This document shows, one piece after another, positions 32,908-41,833 of a DNA stretch of 44,101 nt. The first letter of the stretch is position 1; the number at the start of each line of letters is the position of its first letter. The notes under the pieces are model-generated. The model was not told the DNA's origin and did not search any database. It saw nothing but the letters and a program-made list of their open reading frames with translations. The position numbers were made by a program, and so were the translations under genes. This DNA comes from Ignavibacteriales bacterium (GTDB lineage: Bacteria; Bacteroidota; Ignavibacteria; UBA10030), in the NCBI GenBank assembly GCA_016186715.1, contig JACPLA010000079.1, positions 1 through 44,101 on the forward strand, written 5' to 3'.

Positions 32908-33571
32908 ACTCCACGAAGTTTCAGTTTCGTTTGACGGCCAGCTCGTGCTTGAAGGAGCCGACTTTGCCCTGAAAGCAGGAGACTTCGTTTATCTTGTCGG
33001 CCAAACAGGCGCCGGAAAAAGTTCTCTCCTCAGACTTCTCTACATGGACCTCAAACCTCAACGAGGAACCGTCAGGGTCGCCGGATTCAGCTCCTCCTCC
33101 ATCACCCGACGCGAAATCCCCTTCCTTCGAAGACGACTTGGCGTTGTTTTTCAGGACTTCAAGCTTTTGGAGGACCGGGATGTCTACGAAAATGTGGCCT
33201 TTGCACTCTATGTCACGAATACGAAGCAACGCGAAGTGAAGAAACGGGTGTTGTTGGCCCTCGCCGATGTCGGACTGAGCCACAAACGGCTGCAGATGCC
33301 GCATGAATTGTCCGGAGGGGAGCAGCAGCGGGTTGTCATTGCTCGAGCCCTCGTCAATTCGCCCCCGTTGTTGCTGGCGGACGAACCGACGGGGAACCTT
33401 GATCCAGCCTCCTCAAACGAGATCATGGAATTGCTTCAGAAGATCAATATGCGGGGGACGGCTATTCTGATGGCGACTCATAACTACGATCTGGTCAAAC
33501 GATTCCCGGCACGTATCGTTCAACTGAAAGATGGAAGGTTAATGGACGTGGAGTTGAAAGAGAAGAGGTAG
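32900..33571 (+). CDS. ftsE: Cell division ATP-binding protein FtsE
   Basis: ABC ATPase that, with FtsX, activates cell-wall hydrolases at the division site. The 223-aa product has Walker [11 protein letters not shown] (33-42), Q-loop [20 protein letters not shown], signature [16 protein letters not shown], Walker [16 protein letters not shown] and the H-loop ATHNYDL. FKLL-x-DR-x-V-x-ENVAF is diagnostic of FtsE against LolD. ATG 32900 overlaps pdxA. No ftsX follows; the next gene is on the other strand. Confidence 0.93.
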   Translation: MIELHEVSVSFDGQLVLEGADFALKAGDFVYLVGQTGAGKSSLLRLLYMDLKPQRGTVRVAGFSSSSITRREIPFLRRRLGVVFQDFKLLEDRDVYENVAFALYVTNTKQREVKKRVLLALADVGLSHKRLQMPHELSGGEQQRVVIARALVNSPPLLLADEPTGNLDPASSNEIMELLQKINMRGTAILMATHNYDLVKRFPARIVQLKDGRLMDVELKEKR

Positions 33572-33581
33572 CGCGGTTGTG

Positions 33582-33676
33582 TCAGAATCAGAATTTTTGT
33601 AGAATTTCAGCATTGACAGAAGAAGAGGTCGGTAATAATTCTGAAAATTCTCCAATTCTGAGAATTCTGATTCAGA
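33582..33676. repeat. Imperfect inverted repeat between convergent ftsE and nifU-like genes
   Basis: TCAGAATCAGAATT (33582-33595) is nearly complementary to AATTCTGATTCAGA (33663-33676), with one mismatch. A further GAAAATTC/GAGAATTC lies inside. The 120-bp gap is AT-rich. It may act as a bidirectional end of transcription, though no clean T-run terminator is seen. Confidence 0.5.
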
Positions 33677-33691
33677 TACAAAAGAAATACT

Positions 33692-33919
33692 TTATTTCAC
33701 TTGCTCCACCCGCTTGACGCTCTCATGAGCAAGCATGAGCGCACGCTCAATACCGGCCCTGAGGGTCATCATCGACATGGGACATGAAGTGCAGGATCCG
33801 GTCAAACGAACTTCCACAATCCCCTCCGCTGTCACCCTCACCAGCTCGACGTCACCACCGTCTTCCTTCAAATAAGGACGGATCCGTTCTATGGTCTGTT
33901 CTACCGATTGGTTATTCAT
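33692..33919 (-). CDS. NifU-like C-terminal domain protein (Fe-S cluster carrier)
   Basis: Small 75-aa protein consisting only of the NifU C-terminal (Nfu) domain. KEDGGDVELVRVTAEGIVEV and the C-x2-C at 43 and 46 in LTGSCTSCPMSM are diagnostic. Two monomers bind a [4Fe-4S] cluster between them. It lies 3 bp after mrp, which also handles Fe-S clusters, so the pair likely forms a delivery unit. Confidence 0.94.
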   Translation of the reverse strand: MNNQSVEQTIERIRPYLKEDGGDVELVRVTAEGIVEVRLTGSCTSCPMSMMTLRAGIERALMLAHESVKRVEQVK

Positions 33920-33922
33920 TGC

Positions 33923-35014
33923 TTACGTATTCAACAGAATTTCAATCTTCGGCATGGGAGGCGACATAACGTTCTGGATGCTGATTTGGGCAGCCAGGTT
34001 CCGCGCAATCTGACGGATCGTTTGAGCATGCGCCGATTTCGGCTCCCCGATGACGATTGGTATCCCTCGATCTCCGCCGATTCGAATTCCTGTATGAATG
34101 GGTATTTCACCAAGAAACGGAACTTGAAGCTCAGAAGCTGTTTTGCTCCCTCCCCCGCTGTCAAAGATATCCTCTCGTTGACCGCAATGGTTGCAAACGT
34201 AGTAACTCATATTCTCAACGATTCCAAAGACCGGAACATTGACTTTTGTGAACATAACCAGTCCTTTGCGGGCGTCCGCCAAGGCAACATCCTGCGGTGT
34301 TGTGACAATGACAGCTCCCGTCAGAGGAATCGTTTGCACCAGCGTGAGCTGAATATCTCCCGTGCCCGGCGGGAGATCGAATACCAGATAGTCAAGCTCC
34401 CCCCAATCGACGTCCGACAAAAACTGCTTGACGGCGCCGCTGGCCATGGGGCCCCTCCAGATTACTGCTTGCATAGGGTCGACAAGGAAGCCAATCGACA
34501 TGACTTTGATGCCGTGTTTTTCGAGGGGAAGTAATTTTTGGTTTGCCATCTTAGGCCGTTCATCGATGCCCAGCATCAAGGGGGCGCTGGGGCCGTAGAT
34601 GTCGGCATCAATCAGACCAACCCGCGCTCCATCCATTGCGAGCGAAACCGCAAGGTTGACTGCCACGGTTGACTTGCCGACACCCCCCTTTCCGCTCGCC
34701 ACGGCGATCGTGTTCCTGACGCCCGGGATGATTGCGTCTTTTCGTTCATTCGCATGTCCTACCACATTGGACGTCATCTCAATGGCAATAGTCGCAACCC
34801 CTCGGATCACTGACCGGATCGCCTTCTCGCTCTCGGCCTTCAACTGATCCCGAACGGGGCACGCCGGCGTTGTCAGCTCAAGCCGGAAACTCACGTCCCC
34901 CCCCTTGATCGAGAGGTCTTTCACAAACCCGAGCGACACAATATCTCTGTGAAGGTCCGGATCCTGTACGGACCGAAGGGATTGAAGGATGTTCTCCCGT
35001 GTCAAATCAAGCAT
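33923..35014 (-). CDS. mrp: Iron-sulfur cluster carrier protein Mrp/ApbC
   Basis: P-loop ATPase of the ParA/MinD type that transfers [4Fe-4S] clusters. The 363-aa product has an N-terminal MIP18 (DUF59) domain (residues 5-80, PACPVRDQLK). It has the deviant Walker A ASGKGGVGKST (106-116), DADIYGPSAPLMLG, DYLVFDLPPGTGDIQLTL, TTPQDVALADARKG, and the cluster-binding C-x2-C in YYVCNHCGQ (about 270). It has its own promoter at 35050-35078. Coupled with the nifU-like gene. Confidence 0.97.
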   Translation of the reverse strand: MLDLTRENILQSLRSVQDPDLHRDIVSLGFVKDLSIKGGDVSFRLELTTPACPVRDQLKAESEKAIRSVIRGVATIAIEMTSNVVGHANERKDAIIPGVRNTIAVASGKGGVGKSTVAVNLAVSLAMDGARVGLIDADIYGPSAPLMLGIDERPKMANQKLLPLEKHGIKVMSIGFLVDPMQAVIWRGPMASGAVKQFLSDVDWGELDYLVFDLPPGTGDIQLTLVQTIPLTGAVIVTTPQDVALADARKGLVMFTKVNVPVFGIVENMSYYVCNHCGQREDIFDSGGGSKTASELQVPFLGEIPIHTGIRIGGDRGIPIVIGEPKSAHAQTIRQIARNLAAQISIQNVMSPPMPKIEILLNT

Positions 35015-35049
35015 TTGAATTCCTCGGATTCATTCTTAGAAACGCTTCT

Positions 35050-35078
35050 AATATACTACAAATTGAACACTCAGACAA
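35050..35078 (-). promoter_or_regulatory. Predicted mrp promoter
   Basis: Minus strand TTGTCT (35078-35073), 17 bp, TATATT (35055-35050), 36 bp upstream of the mrp ATG. One of the best matches in the window. It separates mrp from rtcB. Confidence 0.65.
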
Positions 35079-35102
35079 CCTTCAAAGTTTCCGGCAGGAC
35101 TC

Positions 35103-36524
35103 TTACCCCTTGATCACACCGATCGGAACAAGCTTCGCGACCTTTTTCGCAATCCCCGCGTTGTGCACGACGTCGACAACGAGATTCACATCTTTGTAGG
35201 CGTTCGGGTTCTCCTCTGTCAGACCGCTTTTTGAAGCTCCTCTCACGAGAATTCCTTTTTCCTTGAGTTGACGGACAAGTTCTTCTGCTGTAATTTCTTT
35301 CTTCGCCGCGTGACGGCTTTTCGCTCTTCCGGCGCCATGGCAGCTTGAACCAAACGTCTCGTCCATTGCTTGTTCAGTTCCGACAAGAACATAGGAAGAA
35401 GTCCCCATGCTCCCGGGAATCAGGACTGGTTGACCGACTTCGAAATACCTCCGTGGGATCTCCGGCCTGTGTTTTGGAAATGCCCGGGTGGCGCCCTTCC
35501 GGTGAACGAGAACTTTTTTCATTTCTCCCCCTACCTTATGGACTTCCTCTTTTGCAATGTTGTGTGCCACATCGTACACAATGCCGAGACCGGCATGACC
35601 CAGGATCCGGCGGAATGCTTCCCGTATCCAATGGGTGATCATTTGCCGGTTTGCGAAGGCAAAATTCGCAGCGGCCGCCATTGCCTTCAAGTAGTCCTGG
35701 CCCTCGGGCGACTGTATCGGAACGCACGCAAGCTGACGATCGACGACTGTGATCTTGTATCTCTTCATCGCCTCTTGCATGATTTCGAGGTAATCGGTAC
35801 AGACCTGATGTCCCAGGCCGCGGGAACCTGTATGGATCATCACCACGATTTGATTCGGATGAAGACCAAAGACCTTCGCGGCTTCTTCGTGATACACTTC
35901 GGTCACGTACTGCACCTCGGCAAAGTGATTTCCCGATCCAAGGGTTCCAAGCTGATCCCGTCCGCGTTGTTTGGCTCGCTGACTCACCTTTGATGCGTCA
36001 GCATTCCTGATGCAACCGCTCTCCTCCAGGTACTCCAGGTCAGTGGCGGTTCCATACCCCGCTTCCACTGCCCACCCCGCTCCCTGCTCCAGCACCTTGT
36101 CGAGATCTTGGAAACTCAGTCCTACGATCCCTTTCTTGCCGGCTCCGCAGGGAATGTCACGAAACATCTGATTCAGCAAGGAATCCAAACGGCCCCCGAT
36201 CGCTTCGCGCTGAACGCTGGAGGCAAGCAAGCGAACACCGCAATTGATGTCAAACCCAACCCCCCCGGCGGAGACAACGCCTTCCTGGAGATCCGAAGCC
36301 GCAACGCCGCCAATCGCAAACCCGTATCCCTGATGAGCATCGGGCATCGCAAGTGAGCGCCCCACGAGCCCCGGCAGCGTTGCGACATTGGCAACCTGCA
36401 CCAGCGTTTGGTCACGCTCGATGGCCCGGATGAGCTGCTCATCCGCGTAGATCATTCCTTCCACCGTCATTCCGGGTTGGAATGATTTTGGAATGACGTA
36501 CCGATATGTGTCCAGCTTTTTCAT
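35103..36524 (-). CDS. rtcB: RNA-splicing ligase RtcB
   Basis: GTP- and Mn2+-dependent ligase joining 2',3'-cyclic-phosphate or 3'-phosphate RNA ends to 5'-OH ends. The 473-aa product has MPDAHQGYGFAIGGVAAS, the metal Cys95 in FDINCGVRLL, GTLGSGNHFAEVQYV, IHTGSRGLGHQVCTDY and the guanylylated His in SSCHGAGRAKSRHAAKK. It ends NLVVDVVHNAGIAKKVAKLV. The archease gene lies 5 bp upstream in the same direction, so RtcB activation is encoded in cis. No RtcR regulator or RtcA cyclase is seen. Confidence 0.98.
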   Translation of the reverse strand: MKKLDTYRYVIPKSFQPGMTVEGMIYADEQLIRAIERDQTLVQVANVATLPGLVGRSLAMPDAHQGYGFAIGGVAASDLQEGVVSAGGVGFDINCGVRLLASSVQREAIGGRLDSLLNQMFRDIPCGAGKKGIVGLSFQDLDKVLEQGAGWAVEAGYGTATDLEYLEESGCIRNADASKVSQRAKQRGRDQLGTLGSGNHFAEVQYVTEVYHEEAAKVFGLHPNQIVVMIHTGSRGLGHQVCTDYLEIMQEAMKRYKITVVDRQLACVPIQSPEGQDYLKAMAAAANFAFANRQMITHWIREAFRRILGHAGLGIVYDVAHNIAKEEVHKVGGEMKKVLVHRKGATRAFPKHRPEIPRRYFEVGQPVLIPGSMGTSSYVLVGTEQAMDETFGSSCHGAGRAKSRHAAKKEITAEELVRQLKEKGILVRGASKSGLTEENPNAYKDVNLVVDVVHNAGIAKKVAKLVPIGVIKG

Positions 36525-36529
36525 CCAGG

Positions 36530-36949
36530 TCAGATATCAACAAACACCGTGACATGAAAACCGTCAGATTCTTTTTTGATCGAAATCTGATGGTAGGTGA
36601 CGGCCTTGACATCCAACCTCGGCCGGTGTTTCTTTTCATCAAAGGCTTCCCCGAAGAGTCGTCCTTCAAGCGAGGTTGGAGTCACGCTGGCGAGGCTTGC
36701 CCGTCCCGTCAGAAATTTCTCTCCGTCGAACAGATAGATCACTTCGGAAAGCAGTTTCACAAGCAGCCCCTCGTAGTCAGGACCTTGCAGGAGGACGGAC
36801 TTTTCCACTCCAGGCTCAATCGTTATGGGATCGACCAGAGCAGAGACAAGCGCGAGAACGGCATTTTCGAATGCCCCGCCGATACTCTCACCCCAGGCTT
36901 CAATTCCCAGATCTGCCGGATGTTCAAGAATGCGGTAATGAGGGTCCAT
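36530..36949 (-). CDS. Archease (RtcB activator)
   Basis: Protein cofactor that speeds RtcB guanylylation and turnover, 139 aa. It begins YRILEHPADLGIEAWGESIG, containing the conserved Asp of the metal site, has LLVKLLSEVIYLFDGEKFLT, then VKAVTYHQISIKKESDGFHV and the characteristic terminal VFVDI. It precedes rtcB by 5 bp, which strongly supports the assignment. A 44-bp gap separates it from purC upstream. Confidence 0.96.
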   Translation of the reverse strand: MDPHYRILEHPADLGIEAWGESIGGAFENAVLALVSALVDPITIEPGVEKSVLLQGPDYEGLLVKLLSEVIYLFDGEKFLTGRASLASVTPTSLEGRLFGEAFDEKKHRPRLDVKAVTYHQISIKKESDGFHVTVFVDI

Positions 36950-36993
36950 CGTAATCCTGGAACGAACACCAGTCGGCGGGGTTCCACGTCTGA

Positions 36994-37893
36994 TTACACA
37001 AGCGTTTTCCCCGCCAGGATTTTCAGCGCCTCGAGATACAGGGCCGACGTTTTCAGAACGACATCTTCGGGCAATCTTGGGCCGGGCGGTTTCTTGTTAA
37101 AATTGACGGACAACAAATAGTCGCGGACAAACTGCTTGTCAAAGCTCGGCTGTGATCTTCCTTCCCGATACAGATTCTTTGGCCAGAATCGGGAAGAATC
37201 CGGAGTCAGAAGCTCGTCAATAAGAATCAACTCCCCCCCTTCATCAATGCCGAATTCCATTTTCGTATCGGCGATGATGATTCCTTTCTCCTCGGCAATC
37301 AAAGCCGCGCGCCGGTAGATCTCCAGGGAGAGTTCCCTCATCCGTTCCGCTCGTTCCTTACCCACAATTTCGACCATCCGGTTAAAGGAAATGTTTTCGT
37401 CGTGTGTGCCTACCTCTTCCTTTGTTGCGGGGGTGAAAATCGGTTCTGCCAACTTTGACGACTCTCCAAGTCCTGATGGAAGCGTGATACCGCAGACCAA
37501 CCCCGATTCCCTGTACTCCAGCCAACCCGATCCTGCCAAATATCCGCGCACCACGCACTCGACCGGAAGCGCGCGGGCCTTCCTGACCCACATGCTGCGA
37601 TCGGCCAGGTCATCCCAATACGGCTTACACGCGGAAGGAAAATCATACACGACAGTCGATCGGAGGTGGTTCTCAACGAGGTCGGCCGTGTGGCGAAACC
37701 AGAACTCAGAGATCTGGGTGAGAACCTTACCCTTGAACGGAATTCCCTGCGGCATGACGACATCGAAGGCGGAGAGCCGGTCAGTTGCAACAATAAGGAG
37801 GGAGTCATGAAGGTCGTAAATATCACGCACCTTTCCTCGACGGAGGGGACCCAACTCCCTGAAATGTGTATCATTGATTATCCGCTCTTGCAT
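36994..37893 (-). CDS. purC: Phosphoribosylaminoimidazole-succinocarboxamide synthase
   Basis: Adds aspartate to CAIR in purine synthesis. The 299-aa product has [88 protein letters not shown] and [19 protein letters not shown]. Length (about 300) is that of the longer, yeast-like SAICAR synthase clade. Flanked by aat and archease on the same strand. Confidence 0.98.
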   Translation of the reverse strand: MQERIINDTHFRELGPLRRGKVRDIYDLHDSLLIVATDRLSAFDVVMPQGIPFKGKVLTQISEFWFRHTADLVENHLRSTVVYDFPSACKPYWDDLADRSMWVRKARALPVECVVRGYLAGSGWLEYRESGLVCGITLPSGLGESSKLAEPIFTPATKEEVGTHDENISFNRMVEIVGKERAERMRELSLEIYRRAALIAEEKGIIIADTKMEFGIDEGGELILIDELLTPDSSRFWPKNLYREGRSQPSFDKQFVRDYLLSVNFNKKPPGPRLPEDVVLKTSALYLEALKILAGKTLV

Positions 37894-37936
37894 GAAGACT
37901 CACTCCCCGTACAGGTGCAGACCGGGCCGCGCAGGA

Positions 37937-38536
37937 CTAATCGAATTTGCATTCAAACTCCAGCGCTTTTTCAAGCCTCTTCAGATATTCGTGACGGGAG
38001 ATTTCTTTAGCACCAAAACGCGCAAGATGCGGGGTCAGAAATTGAGTATCGAGAAGCAGGAACCCTCGTTCGCGAAGACGGGAAACGAGAAACACAAGCG
38101 ATACTTTTGAAGCGTCACGGGCAGACGAGAACATCGACTCTCCGAAGAAAGCGCCCCCGATGACCACTCCGTAGAGACCTCCCTCCAGACTCCCCTCTTT
38201 CCAGGATTCGACACTATGCGCGGAGCCCAGACGGTGCAGTTCGAGGTAGCTCCCGACGATTTCCTCTGATATCCAGGTTTCCGGTCGCTTTCCGCATTCA
38301 CGCATCACAGCTTCAAAGGCCGAATTAATTCTGACATCAAAAACATTCTTACGGACAGTTTGCCGGAGACTCCGGGAGATCTTGAATTCATCGATCTCCA
38401 GGACGGCGCGCGGATCCGGAGAATACCACTCAATCCGACGCGTCCGCGGATCAGCCATCGGAAAGAACCCATGACGGTATGCGTTGAGCAAGAACGTCGG
38501 GTCGATGATCCCGGAGTGAACTTCTTTACTCTGCAT
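37937..38536 (-). CDS. aat: Leucyl/phenylalanyl-tRNA-protein transferase
   Basis: Adds Leu or Phe to N-terminal Arg/Lys of proteins, marking them for ClpS/ClpAP. The 199-aa product has LLNAYRHGFFPMADPRTRRI, EWYSPDPRAVL, WISEEIVGSYLELHRLGSAH, SVESWKEGSLEGGLYGVVIG and FFGESMFSSARDASKVSL, then LLDTQFLTPHLARFGAKEI. GGCGGG precedes the ATG. Minus-strand run with the quinone oxidoreductase upstream and purC downstream. Confidence 0.96.
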   Translation of the reverse strand: MQSKEVHSGIIDPTFLLNAYRHGFFPMADPRTRRIEWYSPDPRAVLEIDEFKISRSLRQTVRKNVFDVRINSAFEAVMRECGKRPETWISEEIVGSYLELHRLGSAHSVESWKEGSLEGGLYGVVIGGAFFGESMFSSARDASKVSLVFLVSRLRERGFLLLDTQFLTPHLARFGAKEISRHEYLKRLEKALEFECKFD

Positions 38537-38574
38537 GTTCCCGCCCTTCCGATTCCTTCACGTCTGCACGTCAT

Positions 38575-39594
38575 TCACAGTTCGACAACAACCTTCCCTA
38601 CACTCTTCCTGCTTTGAAGGAACTCGTGAGCTGAGGCAATCTGATCAAAGCGGTACACACTACCAATCTGCGTTTTGATGATCCCCTTTTCATACCACCG
38701 GATCAAGACTTTTGCAACTCGCTTGAAAAGCTCGACCTTGTGAGCCAGAAAGTACAGATTGAATCCGATCAAGGAGACATTTCTGGAGACAAGGCTCGGT
38801 GGGAAAATGACGGCGACACGTGCGCTTTCCATGAGCATCTTGACCTTGCTGATGGACCTCTTTCCCGTCATTGCGGCAAACCCGAACAACACATATCGTC
38901 CCATGGGCGCAAGCAGGTTCCAACCCTTTCGAAAAACGGAGCCGCCAACGGAATCCAGTACAACGTCAACGCCATAGCCGTTGGACTCCCGCCTGATAAC
39001 ATCCGCAAAATCTTCTGCCCGATAGTTAACCAGATGATCGGCGCCGAGTTTCCGGGCGACTTCGAGTTTCGATGCAGACCCGGCTGTGGCAAAAATTTCC
39101 GCACCGAGATGTCTGGCGATCTGAATCGCCATGGTCCCTACTCCGCCGGCCGCCGCGTGGAGGAGGAGTTTTTCATTTCGTTTGATGTTTGCAAGAGTCA
39201 CGAGTCCGTGATACGCGGAGAACGAGGCAACGGAAAACGCCGCCGCCTGATGGAAAGTCATTTTCTTGGGGATGCGTGTCAGATAATCAGCCCGCGTTTT
39301 GACCACCTCGGCATAGGCCCCCTGCCTGCTGAACCCGAATACCCGGTCTCCTTTGCGAACACCCCGTACTTTTTTTCCAACCGTTTCCACAATACCGGCA
39401 AATTCAATGCCGGGAACAAATGGGGGATCCGGGATTCCCGGGTAGACACCCAGGCGGGCAAAGATATCCGCGAAATTCAGTCCAATGACTTTCACTCGTA
39501 CAAGCACCTCCCCTTCCCCCGGCTCTGGCATCGGAAGGTCCTGGATCTTGAGGACCCCGGGCGGACCGAATTTCGTGATCACTGCGGCTTTCAT
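38575..39594 (-). CDS. Zinc-less medium-chain dehydrogenase, quinone oxidoreductase (VAT-1-like)
   Basis: NAD(P)H-dependent oxidoreductase of the quinone-reductase branch of the MDR superfamily, 339 aa. It begins MKAAVITKFGPPGVLKIQDL and has VIGLNFADIFARLGVYPGIP, PGIEFAGIVETVGKKVRGV and the NADP loop LHAAAGGVGTMAIQIARHLG. The C-terminal part resembles synaptic-vesicle VAT-1-like proteins (LIGFNLYFLAHKVELFKRVA). Catalytic-zinc ligands are absent, as expected. The true substrate is unknown. The start ATG shares one base with the pfkA stop (TGATG). Confidence 0.92.
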   Translation of the reverse strand: MKAAVITKFGPPGVLKIQDLPMPEPGEGEVLVRVKVIGLNFADIFARLGVYPGIPDPPFVPGIEFAGIVETVGKKVRGVRKGDRVFGFSRQGAYAEVVKTRADYLTRIPKKMTFHQAAAFSVASFSAYHGLVTLANIKRNEKLLLHAAAGGVGTMAIQIARHLGAEIFATAGSASKLEVARKLGADHLVNYRAEDFADVIRRESNGYGVDVVLDSVGGSVFRKGWNLLAPMGRYVLFGFAAMTGKRSISKVKMLMESARVAVIFPPSLVSRNVSLIGFNLYFLAHKVELFKRVAKVLIRWYEKGIIKTQIGSVYRFDQIASAHEFLQSRKSVGKVVVEL

Positions 39595-40685
39595 CAATCA
39601 CCAAAACACGTACCTACGGCTCGCGCGGCCAGGACCAACTGAGAATCCGCCGGGACTGTCCGCAACTTCAGGATTGCTTGTTTCACAGGAACTGGGACGA
39701 CCTCCGTGCCCCTGAGACTGACCATGTGGCCAAACTTTCCCTCAGAGGCAAGCTGGAGGGCCATGGAGCCGAATTTAGTCGCAAGGATTCTGTCGTACGG
39801 CGTCGGGCTGCCTCCGCGTTGCAAATGTCCCAACACCGTTACGCGGGTTTCCAGGCCCGTCGCTTCTGTGATCTTCCTGCTGACGAGATCTCCGATTCCG
39901 CCAAGCCGAATGGGATCGGTTCGCTTGGAATCCTTTTCCTGAACCACGAGCTCCCCGTCTGCCGGTTTGGCTCCTTCGGCAACACAAACAATGCTGAACC
40001 TGCCTCCATGGCTGCTTCGTTCCATCACATATTCAAAGACCTTCTCCCAATGGAACGGGATTTCCGGAATCAAAATGACGTCAGCACCGCCAGCGAGCCC
40101 TGACCCGAGCGCGATCCACCCCGCATATCGGCCCATCACTTCGATAACCATGACGCGGTGGTGAGCGGACGCAGTTGTATGTAAACGGTCAATCGCTTCT
40201 GTCGCGACGGACAACGCCGAATCATAGCCGAATGTGACATCAGTCGAAGAGAGATCGTTGTCGATCGTCTTGGGAACCCCGATGAACGGAAACCCCAGAT
40301 CCGTGAACTTATCCACGATATGCATGGTACCGTCCCCCCCGATGGCGACCATGGCATCAAGATTCCAATCACGAAAGTGCTGCATCGCGCGCTCCGAGCA
40401 ATCCTGAACCTCGATTCCTTTTTCTGTCTCCACCGGAAAATGAAAGGGGTCCCCTTTGTTGGATGTGCCGAGGATGGTACCGCCCAGATTCACGATTCCG
40501 CTGACATCCCGTTTTGTCAGTTCCCGGATCCGTCCCTCCACCAATCCCTCGAATCCATCTTCAACTCCAAGGACGGTCGCTCCAAAATACGTCATTGCCG
40601 GTTTTGCCACGCTGCGGATCACCGCATTCAGACCGGGACAATCTCCTCCTCCCGTCAGAATACCTATTCGTTTGAGTGATTTCAT
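39594..40685 (-). CDS. pfkA: 6-phosphofructokinase, group III type
   Basis: Phosphorylates fructose 6-phosphate. The 363-aa product begins RIGILTGGGDCPGLNAVIRS and has GGTILGTSNKGDPF, AIGGDGTMHIVDKF, the catalytic Asp142 in PKTIDNDL, VMVIEVMGRYAGWIALGSGL and LGHLQRGGSPTPYDRI. The phosphoryl-donor site reads GGDGT (Gly at the E. coli 104 position, the ATP-type state), but PKTIDND has Lys at the position of Gly124, as in PPi-type enzymes. This combination is seen in the long 'group III' clade, usually ATP-using. Coupled to the downstream oxidoreductase. Confidence 0.95.
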   Translation of the reverse strand: MKSLKRIGILTGGGDCPGLNAVIRSVAKPAMTYFGATVLGVEDGFEGLVEGRIRELTKRDVSGIVNLGGTILGTSNKGDPFHFPVETEKGIEVQDCSERAMQHFRDWNLDAMVAIGGDGTMHIVDKFTDLGFPFIGVPKTIDNDLSSTDVTFGYDSALSVATEAIDRLHTTASAHHRVMVIEVMGRYAGWIALGSGLAGGADVILIPEIPFHWEKVFEYVMERSSHGGRFSIVCVAEGAKPADGELVVQEKDSKRTDPIRLGGIGDLVSRKITEATGLETRVTVLGHLQRGGSPTPYDRILATKFGSMALQLASEGKFGHMVSLRGTEVVPVPVKQAILKLRTVPADSQLVLAARAVGTCFGD

Positions 40686-40729
40686 GGCTCCTCAGGTTCT
40701 TGGATTTTTTTCAGCCCCTGTGACCGTCA

Positions 40730-40759
40730 AAGATACGCAAATATGAGACGCGATTCCAA
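40730..40759 (-). promoter_or_regulatory. Predicted pfkA promoter
   Basis: Minus strand TTGGAA (40759-40754), 18 bp, TATCTT (40735-40730), followed by TG to give TATCTTTG, an exact TAnnTTTG. It lies 44 bp upstream of the ATG. Confidence 0.5.
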
Positions 40760-40788
40760 ACCAGCGCTCCCGCCTGGGGCAATCGAAC

Positions 40789-40818
40789 AAAAAAAAGCCC
40801 CTTCCCGCAGGAAGAGGC
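40789..40818 (-). terminator. Rho-independent terminator after the duplicated membrane protein gene
   Basis: GCCCCTTCC (40797-40805) pairs with GGAAGAGGC (40810-40818) with one mismatch and loop CGCA. On the minus strand eight T follow. It separates this gene from pfkA. Confidence 0.8.
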
Positions 40819-40842
40819 CTCACAGAGGAAACCCAACGCGCT

Positions 40843-41640
40843 CTACGACGAAGCGGCAACCGATTCGGCCTCCTGTGCCTCCAAGCTCATCTGATATTTC
40901 TCTCCAAGCCAGGCCCCAAAGAGATTCAGGCAGAACCCCAGAATCAGGCCGAAGGCCAGGTAACCGCCCGAGACATGAAGCTCAAGCATGAATTCAAGAA
41001 ATGACCAGTCCAGGAGGACCGCAAGGAATCCGGCGATCGCGGGTTCCTTGAGAGTGACGCCCGGTGATTTGTACGCAACGATGAAACCCGTGACGGTCAA
41101 ACTCACGAGAAAGACTCCAAAGGCAACATTGAGGCTCAACCTGAAAAGCGGAGTAACCAGAAAGACGCCAAGCACATTCAGCGCAAATCCCAGGATGACG
41201 CCGACGATGACCCATTTGGCCTGAACATCGGTAAAGAGCCTCTTTGTTTCTTCCTCGCTGTGTCCCTCACTCCCCTGCAATTTTTCTCCTACCCACGCGC
41301 CAATCCAGCTGAGCCCAAAACCAAGTACCAGCAAGAGAAGATTGCGAAGAAGGTCCTGGCCGAGGGCCGCGCCGGTCGCAGACAGGAACGCGACAACAAC
41401 GAGCGCAACCAGGCCCCCTGCGATACTGGCTTCCTTGATCGTAACGCCCGGAGACATGTATCCGACGATGGCCCCCGTCGCAATGAATCCTGCCAACAAC
41501 ACCAGCGCTTGAATCGGAGTGCTGTGAAACGTCGGAAGAACAATGAGAAACGAGGCGCCGGCGATCACGGCTCCGACAACGACGCCGACAACAACCCATT
41601 TCCACTGCAACCGTCCTGACGAATTTGTACTGCCGTTCAT
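40843..41640 (-). CDS. Membrane protein of two tandem copies of an unrecognised four-helix module
   Basis: 265-aa integral membrane protein whose two halves (about 13-122 and 140-250) are clearly related. Matching landmarks are WKWVVVGVVVGAV with AKWVIVGVILGFA, GAIVGYMSPGVTIKEASIAG with GFIVAYKSPGVTLKEPAIAG, and LSWIGAWVGEKLQGS with LNLFGAWLGEKYQMS. Each half has four hydrophobic helices, giving eight in all, with a short acidic linker (GHSEEETKR) between. I do not recognise the family. It stands alone, with a strong GAGGGAGGA ribosome site, its own terminator and a possible promoter TTGCTT-N17-AATATT at 41689-41717. Function not inferable. Confidence 0.85.
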   Translation of the reverse strand: MNGSTNSSGRLQWKWVVVGVVVGAVIAGASFLIVLPTFHSTPIQALVLLAGFIATGAIVGYMSPGVTIKEASIAGGLVALVVVAFLSATGAALGQDLLRNLLLLVLGFGLSWIGAWVGEKLQGSEGHSEEETKRLFTDVQAKWVIVGVILGFALNVLGVFLVTPLFRLSLNVAFGVFLVSLTVTGFIVAYKSPGVTLKEPAIAGFLAVLLDWSFLEFMLELHVSGGYLAFGLILGFCLNLFGAWLGEKYQMSLEAQEAESVAASS

Positions 41641-41833
41641 AAGAATCCTCCCTCATTGAAAGTGATCGGTGGGTTTCGAAACTCCGCCAATATTGGAAAA
41701 ACAAGGCGGAAAAGCAACATGTTCTCGTGACTGGTAATTCGCTGTGGCTATGAGGATGAGGTCAGAAAGCAAAACATGAATGAGTGCGCGATCCTCTATA
41801 GAAACTCCCCCTGAAGTCAACGCAGGTAGGCCG

